From Acetobacterium malicum subsp. dehalogenans DSM 11527 (GTDB lineage: Bacteria > Bacillota > Clostridia > Eubacteriales > Eubacteriaceae), in the NCBI RefSeq assembly GCF_000472665.1, contig NZ_AXAC01000011.1:39262-101857 (forward strand): a DNA stretch of 62,596 bases, written 5' to 3'. The translations under genes and the position numbers were made by a program. Under the pieces are notes generated by a model. It worked only from the letters and a program-made list of their open reading frames with translations. It did no database searches and had not been told where the DNA came from. The number at the start of each line of letters is the position of its first letter. Position 1 is the first letter of the stretch. This document shows positions 1-8,246 of this stretch, piece after piece.

Positions 1-283
1 AAAAAACCCGCCGATCCTGATTCTCGACGAGGCCACCTCGGCCCTGGATAATGAAAGCGAACGGATTGTTCAGGAATCCTTGAAAGAGCTGACCCGAGGC
101 CGAACCACTTTTACCATCGCCCATCGCCTGACCACCATCAAAAATGCCGACTCGATCTTAGTCCTCACCGAAGATGGGATTGTCGAAAAAGGCTCCCACG
201 AGGAATTGCTCCGGGAAGAGGGGGTCTACTACGACCTCTACCAGATGTACCGGGAGCTGGATGAATTAAACGAAGAGTTTTAG
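1..283 (+). CDS. ABC exporter ATP-binding protein, C-terminal fragment
   Basis: The reading frame is open from the window edge (first full codon at position 2) to a TAG at 283, so only about 93 C-terminal residues are present. They hold a Walker B with D-loop ([12 protein letters not shown]) and the switch histidine in AHRLTT, followed by a KGSHEELL tail, which is typical of the nucleotide-binding domain of ABCB/MsbA-type fused exporters. The ABC signature and Walker A lie upstream, outside the window. The substrate cannot be told. It ends convergently to larE, separated by an inverted-repeat element. Confidence 0.9.
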   Translation, partial: KNPPILILDEATSALDNESERIVQESLKELTRGRTTFTIAHRLTTIKNADSILVLTEDGIVEKGSHEELLREEGVYYDLYQMYRELDELNEEF

Positions 284-327
284 GTGCTAGCCGGATTGGG
301 TTGTCAACTTAGGGTTAGCAACCTGCT

Positions 328-524
328 ACCGTACCGACCAATTGTTAATCTGTTGTTCGCTGCGCCATGCGAATTTCGCTCCGCTTCTTTCGCATTGGTC
401 GCGGGCAGTCGCCAACTATAAGCAAGCTTATGATTGGCTCGTTGCCTTCGCGAAGGATCGGACAGGCTATCGCCGTGTTCGCCCCGATGCGTACAACATG
501 ATGTAACAATTGTCGGTACTACGG
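328..524. repeat. About 200-bp element with terminal inverted repeats
   Basis: The arms at 328-357 and 493-524 are imperfect inverted repeats of about 30 bp sharing the cores GTACCGAC, AATTGTTA and TGTTGT. The interior is GC-richer with short palindromic stretches and no credible ORF. It fills the convergent gap between the ABC exporter and larE. It could be a MITE-like element or a large transcription-terminating fold. I see no clear target-site duplication. A small hairpin at 50433-50459 resembles the two arm tips joined together. Confidence 0.5.
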
Positions 525-544
525 TTGTTTTAACCTGAAATGAT

Positions 545-1360
545 TCAACCGTTCATATTGCCGCAGTTGTAGCCGGCCAGGTCCAGGGTGATGGTTTTGA
601 TGCCGAGGTTTTTCAGGGTGTCAATCAGGATCAGGCGGTTTTCGATGATGGTGGTAAAATCGCCGGGGTCGCATTCGATTTTAGCGGTATCCCCCAGCAG
701 TCGTAGTCGGTATTGGCTTAATCCCAGGGATTTGAGAAAATCCTCTCCGGCTTCAATGGCCGTTAGGGCTGCCGGGGTGATCGGGGTGTTGGTGGGAATC
801 CGGGTGGCCAGGCAGGCCATGGCTGGCTTGGTGGCGGTGGGTAAACCGTAATAAGCCGAGAGTTCGCGGATATCCTGCTTGGTCAGGCCGGACTCTTTTA
901 ACGGACTGAAAACACCCAGCTCACCCAGGGCTTTAATGCCCGGCCGGTAGTCTTTCATATCATCAAGGTTGGAACCGTCCAGAATTACCTCGTAGCCATT
1001 GGCCCGGGCCGTATCTTTGATCTGGGTAAAAATAAATTTCTTGCAGTGATAACAGCGATCGGCCGGGTTCTTGACAAAATTCTCCAACGAAAAAACATCA
1101 GCATCAATCACCAGCGGCACCGCCCCCATCGCTTTGGCCAGCGCCTGGGCCTCAGCAAATTCGGAGCCGGGCAGCATCGCCCCGTTGACGGTGATGGGCA
1201 AAACATTGGGCCCCAGCACGTCAATCGCTACCTGCAGCAGCAGGGTACTGTCGACACCGCCAGAGAAGGCAATGCTGACCTTGGGAAAACGTTTGATATT
1301 TTCTTTCAAAGCAACCAGTTTTTCGGAAAGAACCGGTGATAAGGTGGTATTTATCTTCAT
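545..1360 (-). CDS. larE: ATP-dependent sacrificial sulfur transferase LarE
   Basis: 271 aa PP-loop protein. Known role of the family: it adenylates and thiolates the pyridinium dicarboxylate precursor of the nickel-pincer (NPN) cofactor of lactate racemase. Visible motifs: the PP-loop SGGVDST (residues 33-39), RCYHCKK (102-108), DGSNLDD followed by YRPG (128-141), and KPAMACLATRIP containing Cys183, which matches the sulfur-donor cysteine of the Cys-type LarE. The start is supported by AAGGAGAT just upstream. No larA, larB or larC is in view, so the protein stands alone here and could serve another nickel-pincer enzyme. Confidence 0.88.
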   Translation of the reverse strand: MKINTTLSPVLSEKLVALKENIKRFPKVSIAFSGGVDSTLLLQVAIDVLGPNVLPITVNGAMLPGSEFAEAQALAKAMGAVPLVIDADVFSLENFVKNPADRCYHCKKFIFTQIKDTARANGYEVILDGSNLDDMKDYRPGIKALGELGVFSPLKESGLTKQDIRELSAYYGLPTATKPAMACLATRIPTNTPITPAALTAIEAGEDFLKSLGLSQYRLRLLGDTAKIECDPGDFTTIIENRLILIDTLKNLGIKTITLDLAGYNCGNMNG

Positions 1361-1491
1361 GGTATCTCCTTGCGTGTATCTGTTTGAGTTTTTAATTCTG
1401 ATAGTGGCTATATTATAACTCCTTAAGAGGGTTCCCCGCCAGTAAATATTTTGTTATAATGTTTACATTAAAGAATAGGGGGGAATATCGA

Positions 1492-2226
1492 ATGTCCATA
1501 AAAAAAGCCATCTCACTGGGGGTGGGAATTGGCGTTTTGTTTATTATTGTGTTAATCATATATGGGGTCACCCATACATTTAATCAAACCAAAGGTGAGG
1601 ATCATCTGGTCAAAGGGGTTGATCTATCGGCTTACCAGGGCGAGATTGATTGGGAGTTGCTGGCTGATCAGAACATTGACTTTGCCTTTATCAAGGCCAC
1701 CGAAGGCAATGATTATGTGGATACAAAATTTAAGACTAACTGGGAAGAAAGTCAGAAAACTGCCCTTAAGGTTGGGGCTTATCATTTTTTAAATTATGAT
1801 ACCACTGGTAAAGAGCAGGCCAAGAACTTTATTGACAACGTGCCGGTTTCAGATCAGAATCTGCCGCCGGTGGTTGATCTGGAATTGTATGGGATATATG
1901 AAGACAACGCCTTACCCAAGGAACAAGTCAAGGTTATCCTCGATGAATTCTTAAAAGAACTGGAAAACCACTATGGAGTCAAGCCGATTATCTATACGAC
2001 CCAACGGATTTTTAAAATGTATATCGGAACCGACTACAAAGACTATCAAATCTGGATTGTCGATTTGGATAACGCCTGGCCAGAAACCCTGCCGAACGGT
2101 GAAACCTTTACCTTCTGGCAATACAGTCACCGGGGCATGATGGACGGTTATGACGGCGATGAAACCTTCATTGACATGAACCTTTACAATGGCACCTACG
2201 CTGAATTTATTGATGAGTTTTTTTAA
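1492..2226 (+). CDS. Glycoside hydrolase family 25 lysozyme (muramidase), membrane-anchored
   Basis: 244 aa. An N-terminal hydrophobic segment (about residues 8-25) acts as signal anchor. The GH25 domain follows: GVDLSAYQGEIDW with the conserved Asp, AFIKATEG, VGAYHF, PPVVDLEL with the catalytic Glu, and a C-terminal FWQYSHRG. The family cleaves beta-1,4 bonds between MurNAc and GlcNAc in peptidoglycan. An in-frame ATG at 1459 lies inside a TATAAT box (1454-1459), so the real start is the ATG at 1492, preceded by AGGGGGGAA. It is transcribed divergently from larE and ends at a bidirectional terminator. Confidence 0.88.
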   Translation: MSIKKAISLGVGIGVLFIIVLIIYGVTHTFNQTKGEDHLVKGVDLSAYQGEIDWELLADQNIDFAFIKATEGNDYVDTKFKTNWEESQKTALKVGAYHFLNYDTTGKEQAKNFIDNVPVSDQNLPPVVDLELYGIYEDNALPKEQVKVILDEFLKELENHYGVKPIIYTTQRIFKMYIGTDYKDYQIWIVDLDNAWPETLPNGETFTFWQYSHRGMMDGYDGDETFIDMNLYNGTYAEFIDEFF

Positions 2227-2228
2227 TA

Positions 2229-2256
2229 AAAAAAGCTGCCATTATGGCAGCTTTTC
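2229..2256. terminator. Bidirectional terminator between lysozyme and desulfoferrodoxin
   Basis: Perfect 11-bp stem AAAAGCTGCCA / TGGCAGCTTTT with a 3-nt loop. Runs of T follow on one strand and A precede on the other, so it can serve both convergent genes. Confidence 0.85.
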
Positions 2257-2290
2257 GTGTTATTGGATTAATTTTTAAGAGCGTGATTAA

Positions 2291-2677
2291 TTATAGACTT
2301 GCTTTCCATAAACCATGAAGGTTACAATATTCATAGGCAGCAATGACCTTATCCCCAGGGGTTAATTCAAATTCGGCTTTGGGGGCACCTGTTTCTGCCA
2401 GACATTTACGTTGGCCGCCTTCGGTTGTTTCCAGATAGACCCAGGCGATATGGTGTTCTGGTGTCATTGGATGAGGAACGCTTCCAATATCGACGGTGAC
2501 GCTATTACCGCTAACGGTGATGACGGGAACGTGTTTTTCCTGGGCGGCATCAGTCGTATTAGGAACAACTTCAGTCATTGGATCGCCGCAGCAGATCATT
2601 TGTACACCAGATTCGTGAATCATACCCACAAAATTCCCACAATGTTTACAGACGAAAAATTTTGGTTCTTTACACAT
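2291..2677 (-). CDS. dfx: Desulfoferrodoxin (superoxide reductase, two-iron type)
   Basis: 128 aa cytoplasmic protein. The N-terminus has the desulforedoxin-like iron site (CKHCGN at 10-15 and a CC pair at 29-30). The C-terminal part has the catalytic SOR iron ligands: EKHVP, HPMTPEHHIAW and CNLHGLW. It reduces superoxide to hydrogen peroxide without making oxygen, a usual defence in strict anaerobes. It is a single gene, with an AGGAGG-like site (AGGTCTATT region) and its own promoter to the right. Confidence 0.95.
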   Translation of the reverse strand: MCKEPKFFVCKHCGNFVGMIHESGVQMICCGDPMTEVVPNTTDAAQEKHVPVITVSGNSVTVDIGSVPHPMTPEHHIAWVYLETTEGGQRKCLAETGAPKAEFELTPGDKVIAAYEYCNLHGLWKASL

Positions 2678-2941
2678 AATAGACCTCCTAAGTCAATGTT
2701 AATCTCTTTTGTTATATTCCCCAAAAATAAAGAAATAAACAGATTAGATTAATTCTTGTTTATATTATAACATAAGATTTACAAAAGTGAAGACACAAAT
2801 TGTTAATTTTCGACAATTAAGTGATTTATAGGCATCGAACAGAAGTTGCTCTGATGTCGGATTCTGCAATTGGCTGCAAAGCTCACGGCAGTTTTGAATT
2901 GTTAATTTTGAAAGGAGAGAAGCGCGGCTTCGAGAAGAAAA

Positions 2942-3559
2942 ATGGAAAAACAATGGCTTGTATGGGCAAGAGAATTACAATCAATCTCTCAGTCAGGATT
3001 GACCTACTGCAAAAATGATTATGATCTGGTCCGCTATCGTGAAATAGAAAAGTTGTCCCGCGAAATTATCGAAAAACATACCGAGGTTTCCCATGAGGTG
3101 ATCAAAGACTATTATGTCCGGGAAGAAGGGTATCTGACCCCTAAGGTCGACGTCCGGGGTGGTGTCATCGTCGAAAACAAGATTCTCCTGGTTCGAGAAA
3201 AAGTTGATGGGCGCTGGTCTCTACCGGGCGGCTGGGCCGATGTCAATCGGACACCCCAGGAAAATGTTATTAAAGAAGCCTTTGAAGAAGCCGGAGTGCT
3301 GGTTAAACCAACCCGACTGGTAGGGCTGCTGGACCGCAGCAAATGGGTCCAGGACACCTGTCCCTATACCATTTATAAGATTCTGATGCTTTGCGAACTG
3401 CTGGAAGGGGATTTTAAAGGCAATGCCGAAACCACCGAGAGCGGCTTCTTTGCTATGGATCAGTTACCGCCATTATCCCTGGGCCGAACCACCGAAGCCC
3501 AGCTGGCCCTCTTCTTTAAAGCCCACCAAAACCCGGAATACCATCCGGTTTATGATTAA
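2942..3559 (+). CDS. Nudix hydrolase (ADP-ribose pyrophosphatase-like)
   Basis: 205 aa. The N-terminal 70 residues form the helical extension seen in a subgroup of Nudix proteins (Nudix_N). The Nudix domain follows with GGWADVNRTPQENVIKEAFE and then EAGV; the usual RE of the box is replaced by KE. The family cleaves nucleoside diphosphates linked to another moiety; ADP-ribose or a nucleotide sugar is plausible but not shown. The assigned start has only a modest GAGAAG upstream; a better AAAGGAGAG lies further away at about 2910. Confidence 0.85.
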   Translation: MEKQWLVWARELQSISQSGLTYCKNDYDLVRYREIEKLSREIIEKHTEVSHEVIKDYYVREEGYLTPKVDVRGGVIVENKILLVREKVDGRWSLPGGWADVNRTPQENVIKEAFEEAGVLVKPTRLVGLLDRSKWVQDTCPYTIYKILMLCELLEGDFKGNAETTESGFFAMDQLPPLSLGRTTEAQLALFFKAHQNPEYHPVYD

Positions 3560-3565
3560 AAAGAA

Positions 3566-3608
3566 CAAAAACCACAAAAACCGGCGATCTGCCGGTTTTT
3601 GTGGTTTA
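3566..3608. terminator. Bidirectional terminator after the Nudix gene
   Basis: 17-bp perfect stem (3569-3585 with 3591-3607) with a 5-nt loop. A-rich and T-rich flanks serve the Nudix gene and the convergent lipoprotein gene. Confidence 0.85.
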
Positions 3609-3610
3609 TA

Positions 3611-4324
3611 TTATACAACGTAAGAGGTTGGTATGTTGGTACAGGTAATGGGAGTGGTGATCATTTTGGAAACACCGCTTTGGCCTTGGGTTTGCAGGGT
3701 TTCTTCCACCGATTTATTGATAGGAAGGGCACCAGCGATCATTTTTCCGTCTTCTGAGGCCGGAAAGAAATTTCCGTTCTTATTTAGGAAGGTCGCATAA
3801 ACCCGGTATTGAGTCGCCCCATCGGCATCAACAAAGGTGTAAAAACCATCCAGGCCTTCCACCGGGGTATAAAATCCAAAGGGGAGTTCGCCGTCATAAA
3901 CAGTAGGAATTCCATTGCCCTTATCCACCTTGGTCAGAGGAGAACTGCTGTTTTTTAAGGCTAAATAAACGCTCTGTTCATCGACTCGATAATCGACCTG
4001 ATAAAAACCTTCACCAATCAGGTGAGATTGGTCACCATCGATGGATTCTTTTTTTCCATAAACATAGTAAACCGGTTCCCCGGCGGTATTCGTAAAACCA
4101 AAGACGCCAAACTGGACGGTAGTGGTGGCACCGTTGGGATCATCCGGAATGGGATTGGTGATGCTTAATATTGAATCGAGATGGAGTCCGCTGGGAATGG
4201 TCGCTGATGTGGGGACCGTCATCAAGGTAAGATAGGCAGTGGTGCCATCATCTTTGTCGCAACCGGCGAATAGTAAAACAATCAGGGAAATAATTATGAT
4301 AGTTAAGAATCTTTTTTTTGGCAT
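3611..4324 (-). CDS. Lipoprotein of unknown function
   Basis: 237 aa. It has a typical lipoprotein signal: charged start, hydrophobic core and lipobox LFAGC with the lipidated Cys at residue 22. The mature part is beta-rich, with several aromatic YxVYGK- and YTFVDADG-like segments, and no catalytic motif that I recognise. An AGGAG site sits 7 nt before the ATG. The upstream region carries two 15-bp direct repeats (4363-4400) that may control it. Confidence 0.75.
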   Translation of the reverse strand: MPKKRFLTIIIISLIVLLFAGCDKDDGTTAYLTLMTVPTSATIPSGLHLDSILSITNPIPDDPNGATTTVQFGVFGFTNTAGEPVYYVYGKKESIDGDQSHLIGEGFYQVDYRVDEQSVYLALKNSSSPLTKVDKGNGIPTVYDGELPFGFYTPVEGLDGFYTFVDADGATQYRVYATFLNKNGNFFPASEDGKMIAGALPINKSVEETLQTQGQSGVSKMITTPITCTNIPTSYVV

Positions 4325-4362
4325 GCCGTCGCTCCTATTTCATGTATGAGTATATTTTATAA

Positions 4363-4400
4363 CACTTTAGGCACAATAGCAATCACACTTTAGTCACAAT
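4363..4400. promoter_or_regulatory. Two 15-bp direct repeats in a divergent promoter region
   Basis: CACTTTAGGCACAAT (4363-4377) and CACTTTAGTCACAAT (4386-4400) differ at one base and are spaced 23 bp start to start. They lie between the lipoprotein gene and the divergent C26 peptidase gene, next to an AT-rich -10-like stretch for the lipoprotein. A binding site for an unknown regulator is the simplest reading. Confidence 0.45.
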
Positions 4401-4526
4401 TATGTCCAAGAATCAAACTTTCCTTGTGATTATGATGCTTTTCGTTTAAAATAGTATCAATGGTATTTCAAAGCGAAAGCGGACGAGATGCCATTTTTGA
4501 AATGATCCATGGAAACGAGGAAACCG

Positions 4527-5249
4527 ATGAATTCTGAAAAAAAGCCCTTAATTGGGATTTTACCATTATATGACAGTATCAAGAAGAGTATCTGGATGTA
4601 CCCAGGCTATCCCGAGGGGATTACTGAGGCGGGTGGAATCCCGGTGATTCTTTCAATTTTAAATCGTAATGAGGATATTGAAGCCATTGCTGAGCGACTG
4701 GATGGGTTTGTCTTCAGCGGTGGTCAGGATGTCGATCCCCAGTATTATGGCGAAGCCTTGCTAAAATACAGCAACGAGATTTACCCGCCAAGAGATCAGC
4801 TGGAATTGCGGCTGCTACGGGCTGTGATGGACCGGGATAAACCAATTTTCGGGGTCTGTCGGGGACTCCAGTTAATTAACGTTGCCTTGGGCGGAACACT
4901 TTATCAGGATATTAATAAGCAGGTAAAACGGGAACTGCCGATTCAACATTTTCAACAAAATAACTATGAATTTCCCGTTCATGAGGTCAGCATCGCAACG
5001 AATTCCCGGTTATATGAAATCATCGGGACGGAAACGATCCGGGTTAACAGTATGCATCATCAGGCCATTGCCCGATTAGCGCCCCAACTGATTGCCGCTG
5101 CCGCAAGCGCGGACGGCCTGGTGGAAGCAGTGGAAATCCGGGGGCTTAGTTTCGGCCTGGCGGTGCAATGGCATCCCGAGTTTTTATGGCAACAGGATGA
5201 CAGTACTTTAAAAATTCTACAGGCTTTTGTGGCTGCCTGCCGTGATTAA
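4527..5249 (+). CDS. Gamma-glutamyl-gamma-aminobutyrate hydrolase-like peptidase (class C26)
   Basis: 240 aa class I glutamine-amidotransferase fold. FSGGQDVDPQYYGE is followed by the nucleophile elbow GVCRGLQLIN with the catalytic Cys, and the His/Glu pair is in QWHPEF. It resembles PuuD, which releases glutamate from gamma-glutamyl compounds in polyamine breakdown; here no other puu genes are near. I chose the ATG at 4527 because GAGGA lies 6 nt before it; an in-frame ATG at 4509 has no such site. Confidence 0.85.
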   Translation: MNSEKKPLIGILPLYDSIKKSIWMYPGYPEGITEAGGIPVILSILNRNEDIEAIAERLDGFVFSGGQDVDPQYYGEALLKYSNEIYPPRDQLELRLLRAVMDRDKPIFGVCRGLQLINVALGGTLYQDINKQVKRELPIQHFQQNNYEFPVHEVSIATNSRLYEIIGTETIRVNSMHHQAIARLAPQLIAAAASADGLVEAVEIRGLSFGLAVQWHPEFLWQQDDSTLKILQAFVAACRD

Positions 5250-5290
5250 AAAAGGATTCCCTGCATTATCCAGCAGGGAATCCTTTTTTA
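5249..5290. terminator. Bidirectional terminator
   Basis: 16-bp stem AAAAAGGATTCCCTGC / GCAGGGAATCCTTTTT (5249-5264 and 5273-5288) between the convergent C26 peptidase and substrate-binding protein genes. Confidence 0.85.
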
Positions 5291-5306
5291 TAGGCAATAG
5301 GTAGAG

Positions 5307-6389
5307 CTATTTAGCCAGCCGCATCCCTTCGCCGGATAGGATTGCTGCCACATCAGCATCGCTAAGCGTGAGATCAAACCATTGCTGATAATAGTCTTTG
5401 ACGGTCTGGGTCAGATCCACATCGGCAAATAGCTTGGGATAAAAGGTGGTGGCGATAAATAAGGCCGCCATATGGGATTCCATCGAACCGGGGTGGCCCC
5501 AGCGAGTGACGCCCACTGGCAGGGTGATGACCTGTTGTTCGGTGACAGCTTTTAATCCCGACCATTTGGGATCGGTGAGCATATATTTGCTGGCATTGAT
5601 GTCATTGGCAATAATGGCATCGGGATTCCAGCTGTAGATCTGTTCCAGGGTGGTCATGGTTTTCTCAGCATCGGTGATCAAACTACCGCCCTGGGTGGAG
5701 ACATTGATGATCCCGGCAGCATCGGTGATCTGGCTGCAGAGATCACCAGCCAGGTCAGTCCGGGCCGCCTCATTGACAGCATGGTAAACCCGGGGCCGGG
5801 CAGAATCCGGTAGGCTGGTGACCCGCTGGGAAATCAGTGCCAGGGTTTGTTCCGCCGCCGCATTATAGTCGGCGGCCCGTTGTTCCTGGTTAAAAACCTG
5901 GCCAGTGACGGTGATCGCTTTTTGGAGACCAGCCAGGCTGGCATAGTCGATGACCACCCAGGGAATCCCGGCCTTATCGAGTTTTTCGATTTCTCCAGTA
6001 TTATCGGCGGTGCTTTGGCGCAGCAGCACCAGATCGGTGTTGGTGGCCAGCAATTCTTCAATATTGATGGCACCGTCATTAAACGGCACCGATACTGAGG
6101 CGATATCCGGTCGCTTGTAGGCCATCAGCACATCCCGCTTAATGCCGTTGGGGATTCCGACGATCTTGTCTTCCTGGCCCAGCATCGCCATGATATGAGC
6201 GGTGGAGGCGTAAAGACAGGCCACCCGTTGGGGATCAGCTGGGATTACCACCTCCCGGTCTAGACAATCCACGATTATTTTGGTTGGTACCGCCGCAGTT
6301 TGGCTTTGAGTCTGGCAGCCGCTGCTGATGATCAGTATTAGTCCGATCATCAGCAAACAGCTGGTGAGAAAACTTGTTTTTTTGCGCAT
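5307..6389 (-). CDS. FecB/BtuF/MolA-type ABC substrate-binding lipoprotein
   Basis: 360 aa. Lipobox SSGC (Cys25) after a hydrophobic signal. The body is a class III periplasmic-binding fold: DCLDREVVIPADPQRVACL opening, INIEELLATNTDLVL, and WGHPGSMESHMAAL near the end. This class carries siderophores, heme, cobalamin or, in the MolBCA group, molybdate/tungstate. It is the last gene of a four-gene operon (Ig-like surface protein, permease, ATPase, this gene) that starts behind a probable Moco-type riboswitch, which makes molybdate or tungstate the leading ligand. Ligand identity is inference. Confidence 0.85.
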   Translation of the reverse strand: MRKKTSFLTSCLLMIGLILIISSGCQTQSQTAAVPTKIIVDCLDREVVIPADPQRVACLYASTAHIMAMLGQEDKIVGIPNGIKRDVLMAYKRPDIASVSVPFNDGAINIEELLATNTDLVLLRQSTADNTGEIEKLDKAGIPWVVIDYASLAGLQKAITVTGQVFNQEQRAADYNAAAEQTLALISQRVTSLPDSARPRVYHAVNEAARTDLAGDLCSQITDAAGIINVSTQGGSLITDAEKTMTTLEQIYSWNPDAIIANDINASKYMLTDPKWSGLKAVTEQQVITLPVGVTRWGHPGSMESHMAALFIATTFYPKLFADVDLTQTVKDYYQQWFDLTLSDADVAAILSGEGMRLAK

Positions 6390-6423
6390 AAAGAGATCCT
6401 TTCTTGATAAATAGATAAGCCAA

Positions 6424-7233
6424 TCAGCGAATGTTTTTTAATGGTACGATAAATTTCCGCTGAATCCCTTCTTCGTCGGTGGTGCCGGTGGTGGAGCTGA
6501 TTTTAAAGACGTCTTTGAGATTACTTTTGGTAATCACCTCGGAGGGGGTGCCGATGGCGGCAATTTTGCCCTGGTCCATTAAAGCGACCCGGGTAGGTAC
6601 CGCCGCATTTTCAAGATAAAAGGCCTGGTTGAGAAAATGGGTGGCCATGACAATGGTGAGTTCCTTTTCTTTGACCAGCCAGGTGATAATTTCCATCACC
6701 ATCAGCTCATGGCGAAAATCCAGATGGGCGGTGGGTTCATCTAGTACCATGATGTGGGCGTCCTGGGTTAAAGCCCGGGCAATCAGCACCAGTTGCAGTT
6801 CGCCGCCGCTGAGTTCAGTGTAAAGCCGTTCCTCAAAACCCTGCAAACCCACCTGTTCAAGGCTTTCCCGGGCTCGTTGCCGCTGGCTGGCGTCCGGCGA
6901 ACCAAAGCCCCGGGTGGCAGTAGTCCGGCCCATCACGACAATATCCAGCACCGTATAAGGAAAGGTTTTGGTATGACTCTGGGGCACATAGGCAATCTGT
7001 TGAGCGAATTCCCGCGGTTTCAACTGAGCCAGATCGGTGCCGCCGACTTCAATCGTTCCCTGTTGGGGCTGGTTGATGCCCAGGATACTGTCGATCAGGG
7101 TGGTTTTGCCGCAGCCGTTGGGGCCGATGATGCAAAAGACCTCGCCGGGATGGACGGCAAAACTGATGTCCTCAAAAATCAGCTGTCGGGGGTTGTAACC
7201 AAAACTCAGGTTGTTTAAACGTAACACGGTCAT
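6424..7233 (-). CDS. FecE/BtuD/MolC-type ABC importer ATPase
   Basis: 269 aa. Walker A GPNGCGKTT, Q-loop in AYVPQSH, signature LSGGELQLVLIARAL, Walker B IMVLDEPTAHLD and switch His in ATHFL. It powers the FecCD-type permease encoded just upstream. The ATG at 7233 has AAGGAG 7 nt ahead and overlaps the permease stop codon; a GTG one codon earlier is possible but worse spaced. The C-terminal extension of about 40 residues after the switch region is usual for the group. Confidence 0.9.
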   Translation of the reverse strand: MTVLRLNNLSFGYNPRQLIFEDISFAVHPGEVFCIIGPNGCGKTTLIDSILGINQPQQGTIEVGGTDLAQLKPREFAQQIAYVPQSHTKTFPYTVLDIVVMGRTTATRGFGSPDASQRQRARESLEQVGLQGFEERLYTELSGGELQLVLIARALTQDAHIMVLDEPTAHLDFRHELMVMEIITWLVKEKELTIVMATHFLNQAFYLENAAVPTRVALMDQGKIAAIGTPSEVITKSNLKDVFKISSTTGTTDEEGIQRKFIVPLKNIR

Positions 7234-8246
7234 CACCAGCTCCTTCCTTTGGTTTTTTTAAGCAGGTAAATAAAAAATGGGCCGCCAATCAAAGCGGTCA
7301 CAATCCCCAGCGGGATTTCGCCGCCGGTCAGGCTACGGCACAGGGTGTCGCAGAAAATCACAAAACAGGCCCCTAGGGACATACTGGCTGGCACCAGCCA
7401 CTTGTTGTCATTGCCCACCAGCATCCGGCCCACATGGGGGATGATCAATCCGATCCAGCCGACGATGCCACTGACGCAGACGGCCCCGGCAGTAGCCAGG
7501 GTGGCAAAGGCAATGACGGCGGCTTTATTGGCAATGACATTGATCCCCAAGGTCCGGGCCTCACGATCACCCATGGATAGGACGTTGAGCCGGTAACGCA
7601 GGATCAGCATCCCGCTCATGCCCAACGCCATCGGGATCAAGGCCAGATAGACATCAGCGGTTTTGGTTGATGCCAGACTGCCCATTAGCCAGAAGGTGAT
7701 CACCGGTAGCTGGGTGGCAGTATCGGCCAGATATTTAAGTAGTGAGATCAGGGCTGAAAAAATCGACTGAATAATAGTACCACCCAACACTAGGGTGATG
7801 GTGGTAGAGGTGTTGTCGATTTTTCCGGCAAAATAGCTGAGAATTACCGCCAGGATCCCAAAGCCAAAGGCGAACAAGGGGGTCAGAAAAACCGTGTTGA
7901 ATAACACAATGGCCAGGGCGGCACCGAAGCCGGCTCCGGCTGAAACCCCCAGAATGCCGCTGGAAACCAGGGGATTGCGAAAGAGACTCTGAAAGGCGGC
8001 GCCGCTAGCTCCCAGGGCCGCCCCCACCATCGCCCCCTGAAAGGCTCGGGGCAGACGGATCTGCAGAATCACGGTGGTGGTTTCGGCACTGACACCGCTG
8101 TTGTTGCCGGTGAGCCCCTGCCAGAGCGTCAGAAAGATGTCCGTTAAAGAAACGTAATAACGTCCGATACAGATGGTTCCAAAGAAAAAGAGGATCGGAA
8201 GCGCGATCAGAATGAGGGTGACAATCGTCTTTTTAGATGGTGACAT
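7233..8246 (-). CDS. FecCD-family ABC importer permease
   Basis: 337 aa with about ten membrane segments. Family signatures are present: RLPRAFQGAMVGAALGASGAAFQ, in which the coupling and gate regions sit, the GILGVSAGAGFGAAL repeat-like stretch, and the end segment IPLGIVTALIGGPFFIYLL. It forms the homodimeric channel of the importer. Its ATG follows the stop codon of the Ig-like protein directly, so the genes are translationally linked. Confidence 0.92.
   Translation of the reverse strand: MSPSKKTIVTLILIALPILFFFGTICIGRYYVSLTDIFLTLWQGLTGNNSGVSAETTTVILQIRLPRAFQGAMVGAALGASGAAFQSLFRNPLVSSGILGVSAGAGFGAALAIVLFNTVFLTPLFAFGFGILAVILSYFAGKIDNTSTTITLVLGGTIIQSIFSALISLLKYLADTATQLPVITFWLMGSLASTKTADVYLALIPMALGMSGMLILRYRLNVLSMGDREARTLGINVIANKAAVIAFATLATAGAVCVSGIVGWIGLIIPHVGRMLVGNDNKWLVPASMSLGACFVIFCDTLCRSLTGGEIPLGIVTALIGGPFFIYLLKKTKGRSW

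Noticed and set aside
2765-2953. A minus-strand ORF of 62 codons upstream of the Nudix gene
   Set aside because: It overlaps promoter-like sequence and the Nudix start, has no ribosome site and no family resemblance.
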